Origin: Strongylocentrotus purpuratus | Taxonomy: Eukaryota; Echinodermata; Echinoidea; Camarodonta; Strongylocentrotidae | Reading direction: 5' to 3' | Length of the DNA stretch: 64,000 bases | Assembly (NCBI RefSeq): GCF_000002235.5 | Contig: NW_022145599.1 | Location: 9,300,897 to 9,364,896 of the forward strand | In this document: positions 1 to 11,797 of the stretch, one piece after another | Layout of the letters: every line of letters starts with the position of its first letter | Numbering within the stretch: the stretch's first letter is position 1 | Notes under the pieces: generated by a model | The model's input: only the letters and a program-made list of their open reading frames with translations | Databases searched by the model: none | What the model was told of the DNA's origin: nothing | Program-made: the position numbers and the translations under genes

Positions 1-280
1 AAATGCAAATTGAATCACCTTCCTTTTAAGAATCTTTAAAATTCCAAAATGTTATTGGAAGCAAATTAAATGGATGGTGAAAAGGTGTGGTATTCCTAAA
101 GAGGTAATCATTGAGATAGCTCAGATGAGTTGGTGACATCTATGTGAAAGTGTGGACATTTCATTTCATCGGCAGCCTGCAAGAGGGCTGTTGCTGCCAT
201 TGCCAGTACGCACCGCTTACGGCCTTACAGCCTTCATGCGGGCAGCAGCAGCCGATATTATTTTGATTTGTGTCACTCAC
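1..280 (-). other. NUBP1 intron 2, partial
   Basis: Lies after the GTGAGT donor of NUBP1 exon 2 and runs off the left edge. I looked for the P-loop exon on the minus strand and did not find it. No repeat is evident. Confidence 0.7.
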
Positions 281-382
281 CTGGGTCGAGGGTTGGTTTC
301 GCGCTGCTGCATACATCTTGATTGGGGCATCCTTGACAGGCTGATGCTTTACCAGCATCTTCACTCCCGGTACCAGGACAAT
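281..382 (-). CDS. NUBP1: NUBP1 coding exon 2 (four-cysteine N-terminal cluster)
   Basis: A 102-base exon with AG at 384-383 and GTGAGT after 281. It encodes [20 protein letters not shown] and onward to the fourth Cys and the residues KPTLDP. It ends on one base (G), so the next exon, outside the window, must start in phase 1. Confidence 0.9.
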
Positions 383-1463
383 CTACGTGAAAATAAGAAT
401 ACAATAAACATACAAATCTTGAACTATTACAAAGAAGAGCTGAAACCGTGAGAATGTTAGATGACATAAACAGAAGTTATTTTATTTCTTCTTGCACTTT
501 CAAGACCGGAGTCAAGAGAATTTCATTTGGTCGGTATTTGGTCATGTACTCATTTTAGTGTCCCATAGTTTCACAAATATCAAATATTTCTGCACAGAAT
601 TTGACATCAAAGGTGTGGTTTAACTTCATACATAGGTCTAGCGTTATCTAAGCTCATTCGGTGCCAACTTAATACAATGATCAGATGATTCCGATATACA
701 GTGTACTAACATCTATTTGTGTAATTGGTATTGCATGGGACAAAATAGCTTAGGCTTGCCTATAGATCTAGATCTCATTCATTACTATTGGTTTTTATTG
801 CAAGACTATTTTGTTTAGGTTTATCCATGAAACGATGATTATATTCTTATAGAATTATATAGCCTTCTATGTACAAAAAATGATCATGTGCCCCCCCCCC
901 CCGATTAATCATTTAAATAGACCCAGATCTACACTATTTGTTTAGAGAATTAATTGAAGTTGGAAGTCCATAGATTGGAAACTGAACAGTTTTCCTCAGC
1001 TAACCTGAACAAAACATTATTAACAAAACATAACAAAAACAAAACATTGCAACGACAAAAAAGGTGAGGGGGGGGGGGCAAACAAAATGACAATTCAAAA
1101 ACACATTAAAAAAATAAAAATAAATAGAAAAGTGAAAAATAAAGGCATTTACAAAAAAAAAATACAAGTTTCAGAACGCTGTTTGCATGGCCAACATATA
1201 AAACCTTCATGGAAAATCAAGACTACAGACTGGTATGATCAAATTCTAAGCTAAACCTGGAAAGTGGGAGTGGGACCACTCCAGCAAAGCATAGAGTCAC
1301 TGCTAATGGCTGCGTATTGACGAGTTTACGAGTTTTTATTAGTGTATTAATTACATTACATCAAAATGAGCGTGTGGGCCCTCAACTAGCAAAAACTGAC
1401 GAATCATGAATATGTCATCAATACAAACTTACGTTCTGGGGCATTTTCGGGAACTTCAGACAT
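281..1463 (-). CDS. NUBP1: NUBP1 (Nbp35-type cytosolic Fe-S scaffold ATPase), first two coding exons, 3' part outside window
   Basis: Joining 1463..1433 to 382..281 on the minus strand gives 44 residues beginning [14 protein letters not shown] and containing four cysteines at 12, 26, 29 and 35. This is the C-x13-C-x2-C-x5-C spacing of the N-terminal Fe4S4 site of NUBP1/Nbp35. The flanking words ([19 protein letters not shown]) are typical of animal NUBP1. In the family, NUBP1 and NUBP2 form a cytosolic complex that assembles Fe4S4 clusters for cytosolic and nuclear proteins. The P-loop ATPase domain (GKGGVGKS) is not seen in 1-280, so the next exon must lie beyond base 1. The intron is 1050 bp, with GTAAGT donor and a TAG acceptor, phase 1. 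The second exon also ends in phase 1 with a GTGAGT donor. The short first exon explains why this gene does not show as a long open frame. Identity is firm; only the N terminus is visible. Confidence 0.9.
383..1432 (-). other. NUBP1 intron 1
   Basis: AT-rich intron, 1050 bp. It holds a C-tract near 890-902, a G-tract near 1068-1078 and an A-rich stretch at 1085-1165. No other coding exon or repeat family is recognised. Confidence 0.8.
1433..1463 (-). CDS. NUBP1: NUBP1 coding exon 1
   Basis: Ten codons plus one base, reading [10 protein letters not shown], start codon at 1463-1461. The donor is GTAAGT at 1432-1427. The leftover base C joins AT of the next exon to give His11, placing HCPG at the junction as in other animal NUBP1 proteins. 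Confidence 0.87.
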
Positions 1464-1755
1464 TTTCTCGTGAAGATGTAATGCGTAATATACGATAGAC
1501 GTGTTTCCTTAGCTGATAAACACCACAGCTCGGACAAATTGATAATCAAAATCTGTGAAAACTTTATGAAATAAAAAAGTACAACAATCATCAATAGAGG
1601 GCGTGTGCAAGCTGCAGAGATTAGACGAGATAAAATTGTACACGGAACTGATTTCTGTGGACTCCATCTAGGTCTATACATTTAAAAATTGATAAGACGA
1701 ACGTAATATACGACTCGACTACTCTCGATCTGAGAAAAAGTACTGTGACCTGTAG
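1464..1755 (-). promoter_or_regulatory. NUBP1 5' flank / presumed 5' UTR and proximal promoter
   Basis: The 290 bp between the NUBP1 start codon and the inserted hAT-like element. No TATA box or other motif stands out. Assigned as 5' UTR and promoter by position only. Confidence 0.4.
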
Positions 1756-2429
1756 CAGGCGCGGAACCAGGGGGGGGGGGGGCCGAGCGGGCCTTGGCCC
1801 CCCCTCCCCCCGCAAAAAAAAAAAAAAAAAAAAAAGAGAGAAGAAAGGAAAAGAAGGGAGAAAGGGAAAAAGGAGAAAAAGGGAAAGAAAGAAGAGGAAG
1901 AAGAAAAGAAAAGGGGGAAGAAGGAGATCGGGGGGCCGAAAGGGCCTTGCCTCCCAGGCTGTTAACCCCCCCCCACCCCCCCAATCAAAAAAAAAAATTA
2001 GAGAGAAGGAAGGAAAGGGAAAGAAAAAGGGAAAAGAGGAGATACTGGCGTACTGATAGGGGGGGGGGGGGGGGGGGGGGGCTTGGGGGAAATCATATTC
2101 AAACGTGGTTTATTTCTAATTCCACAACGGTGGATTACAAATACTGCTGAAATGACATAATTTCCGAAATTTTTCCTCACTTTTTAGTAAATTATACGTT
2201 TGTATGTGTTTGTTGGAAAATGACAAATTCCTAAATTTACAACCAGGCAAAAAATATGATTCTTGAGATTCCTACATGTCAGGGCCCGAGGTACGGCGGG
2301 GATCGAGAGCCTCGAGCCGCCCCCCCCACTTTTCTTGAAAAAGTATTTTAAAGAGAAATGAAATAGAATGAGAGCAAGAAAGTAAGAATAGTTAACTGCC
2401 AGTGTTAACAAAATAATGAGGCATCAAAA

Positions 2430-2826
2430 TATGCTCATCTGACCGTGATTAAATGCCTAAAACCCCTAAGCTTCCGGGGGCTTTGCCCCCTGGATTCCAT
2501 TTAGGGCCCTACGGCGGACCCTTAGATGATCATCTGACGGTAATTTAATACCTAAAACCCCTGATTTTTTGGGGCTCCGCCCCCTGGACCCCACGCCAAA
2601 TAGTGACTTGCCAGTGTCACAAAATAATAAGGAATACACAAAAATATGCTCATCTGACCTTAATTAAACGCCTAAAACCCCTGAGCTTCCGGGGCCGGCT
2701 CCGCCGCCTCGACCCCACCAGGGGCCCTAAGGCGGGCCCCTGAATGCTTATCTGACCGTAATTTATCGCCTTAAACCCCTGAGCTTGCGGGGTCGGACAA
2801 GGTATCAAGATGTGTTTATCTGACCG
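2430..2826. repeat. Minisatellite, about 97-119-bp unit, inside hAT-like element
   Basis: At least four degenerate units, each carrying 'CATCTGACCGTAATTTA' or a variant, then CCTAAAACCCCTGA, then a GC-rich block with CCCCCTGGA. The same unit in reverse orientation fills 46600-47060 in another element, so it travels with the transposon family. Confidence 0.75.
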
Positions 2827-2929
2827 CAGGCGCGTAACCAGGGGGGGGGGGGGAGGTTGGGGGCGGTCCCCGCAATCGGAAGAGGACGTAGGAAGAAAAA
2901 GGAGCAGACAAAGAACATATTTGATATTC

Positions 2930-3840
2930 AGACAAGGATTAAGGGTATAGAGAACGGTACAACGCTTCGTTTTCTTTCTCTAATAATACTACGTCAAAGC
3001 CTCGCGCAGGAGGGGAGGTGGGGGGGGGGGGGGGGGACTGAATTCAGACGAGGATAAAGAGTCGAGGACGGCAAAACGAATTGTCTTCTTTCTTTAATAG
3101 TTTATTAAAACGTCAAAGCTTCCGCGCTTCGCGCAGGAGGGGGAGGGGGGGGGGGGGACTGAATTTAGACAAGGATTAAGAGTCGAGAACAGTACAACGA
3201 ATGGTTTTCTTTCTCTAATGATTTAATGAAACGTAAAAGCTTCCGCGCTTCGCGCGGGAGGGGGGGGGGGGGAACTGAAATCAGACGAGGATAAAGGGTC
3301 GAGAACGGTACAACGAATCGTCTTCTTTCTTTAATAGTTTAATAAAACGTCAAAGCTTCCGCGCTTCGCGCAGGAGGGTGAGGGGGGGGGGGGGGGGACT
3401 GAATTTAGACAAGGATTAAGAGTCGAGAACTGTACAACGAATCGTTTTCTTTCTCTTATGATTTAATGAAACGTAAAAGCTTTCGCGCTTCGCGCGGGAG
3501 GGGGGGGGGGGAACTGAAATCAGACGAAGATAAAGGGTCGAGAACGTTACAACGAATCGTCTTCTTTCTTTAATAGTTTAATAAAACGTCAAAGCTTCCG
3601 CGCTTCGCGCAGGAGGGGGGAGGGGGGGGGGGGGACTGAATTTAGACAAGGATTAAGAGTCGAGAACTGTACAACGAATCGTCTTCTTTCTCTAATAATT
3701 TAATAAATCGTAAAATTTTCCGCGCTTTGCGCGGGAGGGGAAAAACTAAATTCACACGAGAATTATTTTCGAGAACGGTACAACGAATCGTTTTCTTTCT
3801 GTAATAATATAATGAAACGTCAAAGCCTGGGAGGGGGAAA
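2930..3840. repeat. Minisatellite, about 119-bp unit with dimeric higher-order pattern
   Basis: The core GCGCTTCGCGC recurs near 3125, 3245, 3361, 3486, 3600 and 3722. Units alternate between a form with CAAAGCTTCC, GCAGGAGGG and TTAGACAAGG and a form with GTAAAAGCTT, GCGGGAGGG and TCAGACGAGG, which gives a dimer of about 239 bp. Each unit contains a G-tract of 10 to 17 bases. Confidence 0.75.
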
Positions 3841-3957
3841 CTCGCCCCCCCGCATTACGTCACTGTTGGTCACCATAACGTACCAATATTTGGCTCGCAT
3901 AATTTCAAATTTGGGCCCCCCCCCCTAAGAAATCCTGGATCCGCGCCTGACCAGTAG

Positions 3958-5340
3958 ATCACAATTCGGTTTTTTGACCGGTACAATGGATATTTGTTAA
4001 TTTCCACGAACATTTGATGAAGAACAAAAATAGGCTTTAATTAGCATCGCACTAGGTGTGACGTTAACCATTTTTTTTTTGGGGGGGGGGGGGGGAGGGG
4101 GGGGGGGTCTAATAAAAAAAATGAGAAGTGAAACAAATGCAACGAAGCACACTCCTTTATCACATTCTGACTACCCAGAAGAATGAGCTCATTACAAATG
4201 GCCTTTCCCGGTATCTCGTCCAGCTAGGAGAATGCATGATCTGAAATAATAATCTACTTAGTACGTCATGCACATGCATTAAAATGGCGGTTTTAAAAAT
4301 TTGGCTTATATACATGTCGTACCTTAATTGCTTTTACAGAAATTTGCTAAAAATAACCCCAACCTATTGTCACTGTAAATATGGAAACAGTTTACCGGTT
4401 TCTTAATGTATTTTGTTCCATTAAGACACAATGCAAAACATTCTAAATTTAGATTGCTAAAATACGCGTTAAGGCAGACTGAATGGATTTCGTCATGAAA
4501 CTTAAACGTTTATAAAACCATCTTTAGAAAAAAGTTTAAGTTGTAAGGGATAAATGTCCCTTGTGGGATTCATATAATAGACATTGAACAAACACGAAAT
4601 CATCCAAGTGGTATTCGATTTAAAAGAAACTTATAATAGAATCTTTCGTCGCGACAAAACAAGTATACGTCGACTCAGCAAAACCGATTTTATACAAATA
4701 GATTATTTCACTCTTTTTCATTGAAAATTGAAACCGCGGAGGGTTAAATAAGAAAAAGAGGCTTCAATGAGAAACTGGTCAATTGTTGAAAATAATAGGA
4801 CCATCCGCACGAATCCTATCAATTCAGAATTCTTTATAATCGATGACGTCAAACTACTTTCCCTAGGGAAACAAACGGTAATCGAAATTAGACATTTTAA
4901 AAAAGTAGCACGGGGACAGAAATAAACACTCTTTAAGAAACAATCCCATGACTTTTCTTATTGAAACTGATTTAGTCATATAATTCCGTAGAACAGCGAG
5001 ACGCTAAACACAGGGAGAAGACGAGGACAGTACGCTATATATGTTCACGAACCCACTGACACCAAAGAGATACCAGCAATGTCATGATTGTGCAAAGTAC
5101 TATATTTTGCACCCCTTTAAAGACAACATATTGCAGATATTTTGTTTTTCAGTTTGCACACTGACATATTATAAAATATTCACAAATTTTTCCCTCTGAT
5201 AATTTTTCCCTACTTTTGTTCAAAGGTCTTGCATTACAATTAAAGCAGTGAAAGCCTAACTGTATATTTGGCTAACCCGTACACTCTCGCATGCTGCTTT
5301 TTCATGTTCCATTTTAAGATCGATTTTACCTAATATTGTC
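3958..5340. other. AT-rich spacer without a recognised gene
   Basis: No supported exon on either strand. A G-rich homopolymer stretch lies at 4080-4108. The rest is unique-looking AT-rich sequence. Confidence 0.6.
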
Positions 5341-5627
5341 TCTATAGACCTTCTCGCTATACCCCCACCTCTCTCCCTTCCCTCCCTCTCTTCTTTACCC
5401 ATCTCCTCATCCATTTTCCACTGTTATTCCTTTATCTCACAATCCTCGTTTCATTTTGTTCTCCCTCTCCTTCTCTCTATCTGTCCACCCCTTCATTCTC
5501 GCCCCCCCCCTCTCTCTCTCTCTCTACCATATCAACAATACATACATAGCTCATCCTATCCATTGTGACTGCGTCTTCCCTCTCGGCAATTCTTTATTTG
5601 ATTACACCATTTGTCGTGAATGTCACC

Positions 5628-5665
<38 letters not shown>

Positions 5666-5953
5666 TTTCCCCGACAAGTCAAGCTGGCAACTATCCGGAG
5701 GCTAGTGTGTATGTTGTTTTCATTAGTGCCAACATCTATGCATTTTATTGGCTTTCGTATTGAATGGATACCAAATCTACCATTGTTCATAAAGAGAAGA
5801 AACCGGGGCAATCATAGACTTAGCCAAAGATAATGTACAATTGTGACGTCAATGCTTTATTATTCACCATCGCGATGGTTGCGTTATATATATTTTTTTT
5901 ATACCCCTTTTGATTAGTCGAATTCCTGAACTCGACAGAAGGCTCAGCTAGTT

Positions 5954-5989
<36 letters not shown>
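5341..5989. repeat. Polypyrimidine region with (CT)n and (GA)n microsatellites
   Basis: CT-rich sequence from 5341, a (CT)n run near 5511-5526, a longer (TC)n near 5632-5662 and (GA)n at 5955-5989. The reading frames across this stretch are Leu/Ser or Arg/Glu repeats and are not genes. Confidence 0.8.
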
Positions 5990-5993
<4 letters not shown>

Positions 5994-6140
5994 CTTTAGG
6001 TCAATGGTTCTGACACGGAATTCCTGTTTCAGAGGTCCACGGTTCAAAACCGCGATGGGAACACTTCTTGCGGACTAAGAAAAAAACGAGTACCCCTGAC
6101 GTTGAAAATAAAGATCTAATAAAGATCTAAAGATCTAACA
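5990..6140 (+). repeat. tRNA-derived SINE-like remnant
   Basis: A box-A-like TTAGGTCAATGGTTCT (about 5996-6010) is followed 30 bases later by a box-B-like GGTTCAAAACC (6041-6051), the spacing of an internal RNA polymerase III promoter. The 3' tail has tandem copies of AATAAAGATCT near 6107-6140. I see no complete cloverleaf, so a SINE is more likely than a tRNA gene. Confidence 0.5.
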
Positions 6141-7810
6141 AAACAATACACACATTTTGAAGTGTTGCACTTATATTAGAGGTGATCATAACTCGTTACC
6201 CTATAGGAATGAATGCAACCGTAAGTATTTTTGTTAAATAATCTTCTTCCTCGTCCTCCCCTGTTATGGTTTTATCTATACTACTCGATTTCATTGCGTT
6301 TGTGTTTCATTAATTCAGATCACCTACCCCATTCATATGGCGAGCGTTCTTGGAATGCCACGAAATATGACACATCGCGTGACATCGTATGGACAGCAAA
6401 ATTGTTAGGGCTCTCTTTTACATTCTTTAAAAAAAAAATTAAAAAAAGTACATGAAAAATTCAAAAGAAAAATTACATGAAAAATAATGTGCAATATCGA
6501 AATGTTTAAACATAGTCAAATAGTAAAATGACACACACTTGTTGATTAATTAAAGAGACTGAAAACAAATTTGAAGAGTGTTTCTTTTTACTGTTTGAAA
6601 GTCTTTAAATATATGTTAGCAATGAAACGCATGGGTTCGGATAGCTGATTGCAGTTGGCCGGACCTGCACATATAAATCACTTTTGACAAAATGTAATGT
6701 GGTTCTAAATTATTTGGTGTACTCTGAATCAGCATTATTTTAGTCATGTTTTTAGAAGTACGAGCTTGTTTTTCTTTAAAGGACGATACATTTATCACAT
6801 CCTACTACCCGAGCATTCTTATGATTTATGATACACACCTCAGTAATCAGGCTACTGCTTTAAGGTCCCTTTAACTTCATTTCCATGGTCTTCGACTTCG
6901 AGGGGGAGGTGGAGGAGCAGTATCCCATTCTTCTCACGTTCTCTTTCCACTCATTTTGTTTAAAGCCCCTCTAAAGTGTTGGGAGCCCAAACATTGGATT
7001 GCAAAATGTCACTTGAATTGTATCATCATGTGAAAGAGGATGTCATTTAAAGCCACACTGTCCTACTTGTAGCTACTTGCTCCCTCTATATAGAAAACAA
7101 CGCCTAATCGGTGACCATTGGTCCCCCATGATCCCCTTTTTCTTATGTTATTTGAGAGCTGTGTTGATGAGATAACCACCTGTGCAGTGACCTTGCAGGA
7201 TGCTCTAATCCCTTCTATAAACTAGTACAGATAAGCTTTAAGACATAGTTCTGCAAAGATTTTCCCGCCAAAAATATGTTTGAAAACAAATATTGATAAC
7301 AGAATACATAAAGTGGGGCCAATTTCAAGGATATTCCAATACAAAGTCATACCCTATGTTTAGGAATTTGTTTTCTTAAAGCGCCACATCCTCGTATACC
7401 GTATTGAAGTGAGTACCCCCCTGGAATTTCTTCTTTTCTATTGTTTCCTTTAATTTTGATTGAGAGTATGTTCCCTCATATACCCTGCCCATACCAGCTC
7501 CACTTTATTTTCTATCTATTAGTACATGTATGTCCGAAAACGATCGCTGCCCGCGGCATGCTAGAGTGCTCCGGGGCCCCCGAAAAATCTCGCGACCGAC
7601 CGCAAATGTCTGAAGCTTTCTTCTTCCGACTGAACGAAGTGTGACATGTTGTACAGACGAGAATAAACATCTATTCATGACTCTTTTATTACGACATTCT
7701 CTGTTGTGTCAGGTAGCTCCGCCCCCTCCCTCTTGTCGGATTCGAAACATGATGTCTAATCAAGGGGTAGCTCCAGATATATTTTGCCATGGGGGAGGGG
7801 GTGGGGTGTT
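6141..7810. other. Spacer without a recognised gene
   Basis: Both strands were read for exon-like frames with splice sites; none is convincing. A GC-richer patch lies at 7540-7640 but has no recognisable product. Confidence 0.55.
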
Positions 7811-7864
7811 GGTGGTGGTGGTGGTGGTGGTGGTGGTGGTGGTGGTGGTGGTGGTGGTGGTGGT
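7811..7864. repeat. (GGT)n microsatellite
   Basis: About 18 uninterrupted GGT units. The overlapping 145-residue frame is a Val-repeat artefact of this tract. Confidence 0.95.
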
Positions 7865-8627
7865 TAAGGTACCGGATCAGTTAGTTTTCCTAACAAGTTT
7901 GAGGCGAATACAATGCATTGTATTTCATGCTAATTTCATTCAAGCGATCCGTTCGATGTGTCTAACAGACTTATTAAGAAACAGCGAAGTAGAATTAGGA
8001 AAGGAGGCGAGTACCCCAAAAGCGAAAACTGTGTTGGGAATTAAAATATTATACATGTCATTCACGTTTGTCGAATAAATTTGCCGAAGATTTTTAAACA
8101 AGCAATAGAACGAATGTCTTTAATTTGTTCATTTTCTAACAAAGCTAGGCTGACTTTTTTCGGACAGCGACAATACATTCACCTAGAAATTTATTTCCGG
8201 GGGATGGGGTGGTAACACCCCCCTACGCCCCTTCTCTAACAACACCTGTAGGATTCATCTGCGCGAGTCACTGCTGTTCAGCGTAAGTTTGTATAGCTAT
8301 GGTATTATTAAGAACACTGTGTTGACCGATTTCACTGGTGGGATTTGGTTAACGAAAGGAGAAAAGGGGGTATTATCCCTCATTCGAAGGGGGCTTACAC
8401 TGTGCTCGAAGTCGAGTAGAGCATGCGTGCAGTCAATCAGTGTTACACAGACGTGACGGGGACGGACATGCTAAATCATTACACGGCGCTAAAATGGTTG
8501 CCTGTTTTTTCTTCCAGTTGAAAGCTGTTTTGAAAAGTGCCTCTCTAAGGATAAAATTATAAAAAATTGATAAATGCTATTTTTACGAAGCAATGCTTAT
8601 TCAGACATGTACATATGGGACACGCAC

Positions 8628-8721
8628 CTTTGAATACGTGTAACCCTGTTCTTGCAAACTGGGGTGAGACTGGGATGACCTAATATCCGGTAAGTGAACA
8701 TTTTTGCAGCACTTTTCCAAT
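8628..8721 (-). CDS. Possible exon of an unidentified gene
   Basis: A 94-base open stretch bounded on the minus strand by a pyrimidine-rich TTTTACAG acceptor (before 8721) and a GTGCGTG donor (after 8628). One frame is open and reads WKSAAKMFTYRILGHP and onward to RVTRIQR. I do not recognise the family. No partner exon was found within 5 kb on either side, so it could be a lone coding exon, a 5' untranslated exon of a minus-strand gene, or chance. Confidence 0.25.
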
Positions 8722-11645
8722 CTGTAAAACAAAACCAAATGGGTAAGAAGTGTCCAACTTGCTGGTAACTATGTATACGAACGATTTTCGGGCAATTATA
8801 GGCCCGAGTCGGGCACGTTTTTCTCATTTTCATGTGAAAAGGAGATCGCGATAGAGCAAAATATTCGCAATTGGGCATGATATTGCTTCAAATGTGCTGT
8901 AATTTTGAGCAATTTTTACCCAATATTCTTACATTGATAATTATTCTGAAATGTGTCGAAATCATAAGTCAGTTGTAAAAAGGAATATTTTTGCATTTGG
9001 CATTTTCCGTGTGATGGTTCTGTACTATATCTTTATTTTTTAACGGAGAAAATCGTTTGCCTTTTATATATGTTCATGAACCAACATCGAAAGTGATTTC
9101 TAAACGGGTAAAACTAACGGGGAGTTATGATCAATAACTTTTCCATTTGGCTTTTTCTAGAACAATTTCTGTACGCATTTATATTATACGATTTCTATCA
9201 TAATGGCAGATAATTATTGTAGCACTAAACTTAAAACACCTCAGTATACAGATACTAGTCCAGATAATAATCTTTCGCACACTTGTGACCTACTTACAAT
9301 TGCATGCAGTTCACAGAGTTTTCTTTTATATTTGCTTCAAAATGTCTCCACCATTTTTGAAAACGTATATGGCTACAACCATATTCAGGCACATTTTCGC
9401 GAGGGGGGGGGGGGGGGGGGGGGCTGACGACTTTTGCCCACACACACCATGAACCTACTACGCACACACCTTCTCGTACACTCACGAATATGGGATGGTT
9501 GAAACAACTCAAAGAGGATAACTGTATAAATAGTTTACCAAAAGACTTAAATCTCAATTTATATCACTGTCACTGGTGATAGAGACATTGAGCTACTGTC
9601 CACATTATGTTTCTTGTTTCTCATACATAACAAAGCAATCGAAACATATCAAGTGATTTATTTACTGAAAGCGCAGCTGTCGTTTTTTTATTTTATATAT
9701 GTGTTGTTTTCTTCAATGATTTGCAATAAATCTTACCACTTCGAACTGAAGTTGACAGCACTGTATGGTGATACCAGTGATACATCTTAAAAAATAACAT
9801 GCAACGTGTATTTTCGAAATCGTTTGAAGAGTTCCCATGAAAAATAGAACAAGAAAAATCTAACATGCAAAGAAACAAACAAACAGACGATTGTTTATTT
9901 TGTTTTAACAAACAAACAAACAAATAAGAATAGACATAAACACCAAAAGTCCTAAATCAAGTGAAAAATAAAAATGCACAACTTAATACAAAGATAAAGT
10001 TGAGAACTGATCGTGTGATTACATTGTAAAAAAGGAAACTCTCTGGAAGCCAATATAAGGGTTGATTATGTAGCACATACATTATATAAGAACTGATGTA
10101 AAAACTGTGAGCTTTTGTAATGATCACAACGAAAAGAAATGTACTTAATCAGATTCAATCTTGCTGAAATAAACATGCAATGGACCTATACACATATGAA
10201 CACTTAGTCCAAGCCTTTTAGCTATTTCTAGTCAAATGGAGGTTTTGAAGAGTAATCCTTTTCAGGGGATGTTTCTTCCCTTAAACTGACACACAGCCGA
10301 TGAGAAAGCTCAAAAATCATTGAAGGAAAAAAAATATTTTCAAGAACTTAACGTCATCTTTCAATCATATAACGCGGTGGAATCAAAATATTCGATGATG
10401 AGTTTTTTGGTGAAAATTCTTTTTAGATTTTTAATTATCACTTAATCAAGAGTTTATTAATTCTCTCCGACGTAATGGACAGAGAAGGAAAACTAAAATA
10501 ATAGTAAAACTAGTAATCCATTCGTAACTATGAAGAAGTGTGTGTTGTTATTTTATGAAGTCTATGAGAAGAAATGGCACAAAAAATGTGAGATATTGAC
10601 TGAAGAAAAAAAAACGGTCGAAACAGAAGCAGAGGGATACATCATCTACATCGTGTACATAGATCCATTCAATAGGCTGACTGGTAAAAAGTATACCAGT
10701 ATGCTGTAACAAAATATGTCAGAGATAGCAAGCGAGCAAGGAGTAGGGCCGGGATTGGGGTGGGGGCACTGGCGGATTTAGGGGGGCACAACCGCTCTGT
10801 GCCCCCTCCCCACCCTTGAAATCAAAGTGGCATGCCTCCATCATACCACACAAGTCCAAAATGTGCAATTTCCTCTATTCTATTTTTGTTCCCTGTCAGA
10901 AAATAAGAAAAAATTGGAAAGATATTGTGCCCCCTTCTCCTTTAAAAATCCTGCTAAAGTTTACTGCTCATCATTCATTTGTAATTGTTCATTTTTTGTT
11001 TGTTTTGTAGCCCGATTAACCCACTTGTATACGAATCATAGTTATTTCGATGTAAATATGATGGTGTAACCCCCTTCAAGATGCAATCTTCGACGATGAG
11101 CCTATACCACGTACTTAATTAGTACTTAGAAGAACACGTGTAACCCAGATACACTGGAGGAATGGTACTATACCAACCCCCCTTGGACTGTTAAGTAAAG
11201 GCTTGTTGAAGAAAGTATTTAGAAAGATTTTGTATGTAATGCTATTCCGACAATATTGAGATTGCAAGATAGATATTTTCTGCCATCACCGTTTTCCTGG
11301 AAAATATCAAGGGATGCAATGAAAAAATACCTGCACATCGCAGTGAAAAACAAGTACATACGCATATAAAACGAAAAATTCGCCTATATCATCTGTACAA
11401 TCGTTTTGGACCGGTCTAGTCAAATAAGCCTATTGAAACAGAAGCTTTGATTTAAATGCCTAATACCGACGTGTAATCTTTCTAGTCCTAACGTCAAAGA
11501 CCACCTTGAATACCTTTCAGAAATTGTATTTGTGTTGAAATTGTCACACGAAGATAGTTGTTCTGACTGCTTGCACACGCGCTATACCATCTCCCAAAGT
11601 CATTCGAACACTACACTGCAAATTCGTTGAGTAACGTTGTGGAAC
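8722..11645. other. Spacer with G-tract and a hAT-like end fragment
   Basis: A G-tract is at about 9402-9423. Near 10768 a CACTGGCGGATTTAGG segment resembles one end of the hAT-like MITEs but has no matching partner. No gene is supported. Confidence 0.5.
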
Positions 11646-11797
11646 GACTTTACACACCGTTGGGTGATTCACTCCTACAGGGGTTGTGATTATACAACAA
11701 ATTCCAGCCATTTCGTTGTGTAAAGTTGTGTAATTTTTTTACACAACTTAATACAACCCCTGTGAAAGGAGTGAATCACCCAATATTTTGTAAAGTC
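11646..11797. mobile_element. Palindromic MITE, about 150 bp
   Basis: Arms starting GACTTTACAC and holding GGGTGATTCACTCC pair with GGAGTGAATCACCC and TGTAAAGTC at the other end. Between the arms is a second hairpin, AAGTTGTGTAA and TTACACAACTT (11725-11751). No clear target duplication was found. Probably a non-autonomous DNA transposon; superfamily unknown. Confidence 0.6.

Larger units (their letters stand above)
1756..3949. mobile_element. Non-autonomous hAT-like DNA transposon, 2.2 kb
   Basis: The ends are CAGGCGCGGAACCAGG and CCTGGATCCGCGCCTG, inverted copies matching at 15 of 16 positions. They are flanked by ACCTGTAG (1748-1755) and ACCAGTAG (3950-3957), an 8-bp target duplication with one mismatch. 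Eight-base duplications and CAG-starting ends are hallmarks of the hAT superfamily. No transposase frame is visible: the interior is a polypurine tract (1815-2050), G-tracts and two minisatellites. A segment at 2085-2160 is related, in inverse orientation, to 47085-47160 in the element of the YeeE-type gene. An internal CAGGCGCGTAACCAGG at 2827 may mark a second nested end. Confidence 0.75.

Noticed and set aside
152-451. A 99-residue plus-strand frame over the NUBP1 exon
   Set aside because: It is antisense to the well-supported NUBP1 exon 2.
1682-2180. Overlapping Lys/Arg/Gly- or Ser/Pro/Phe-rich frames of about 100 residues on both strands
   Set aside because: They translate the polypurine and G-tracts of a hAT-like element; composition follows the DNA repeat.
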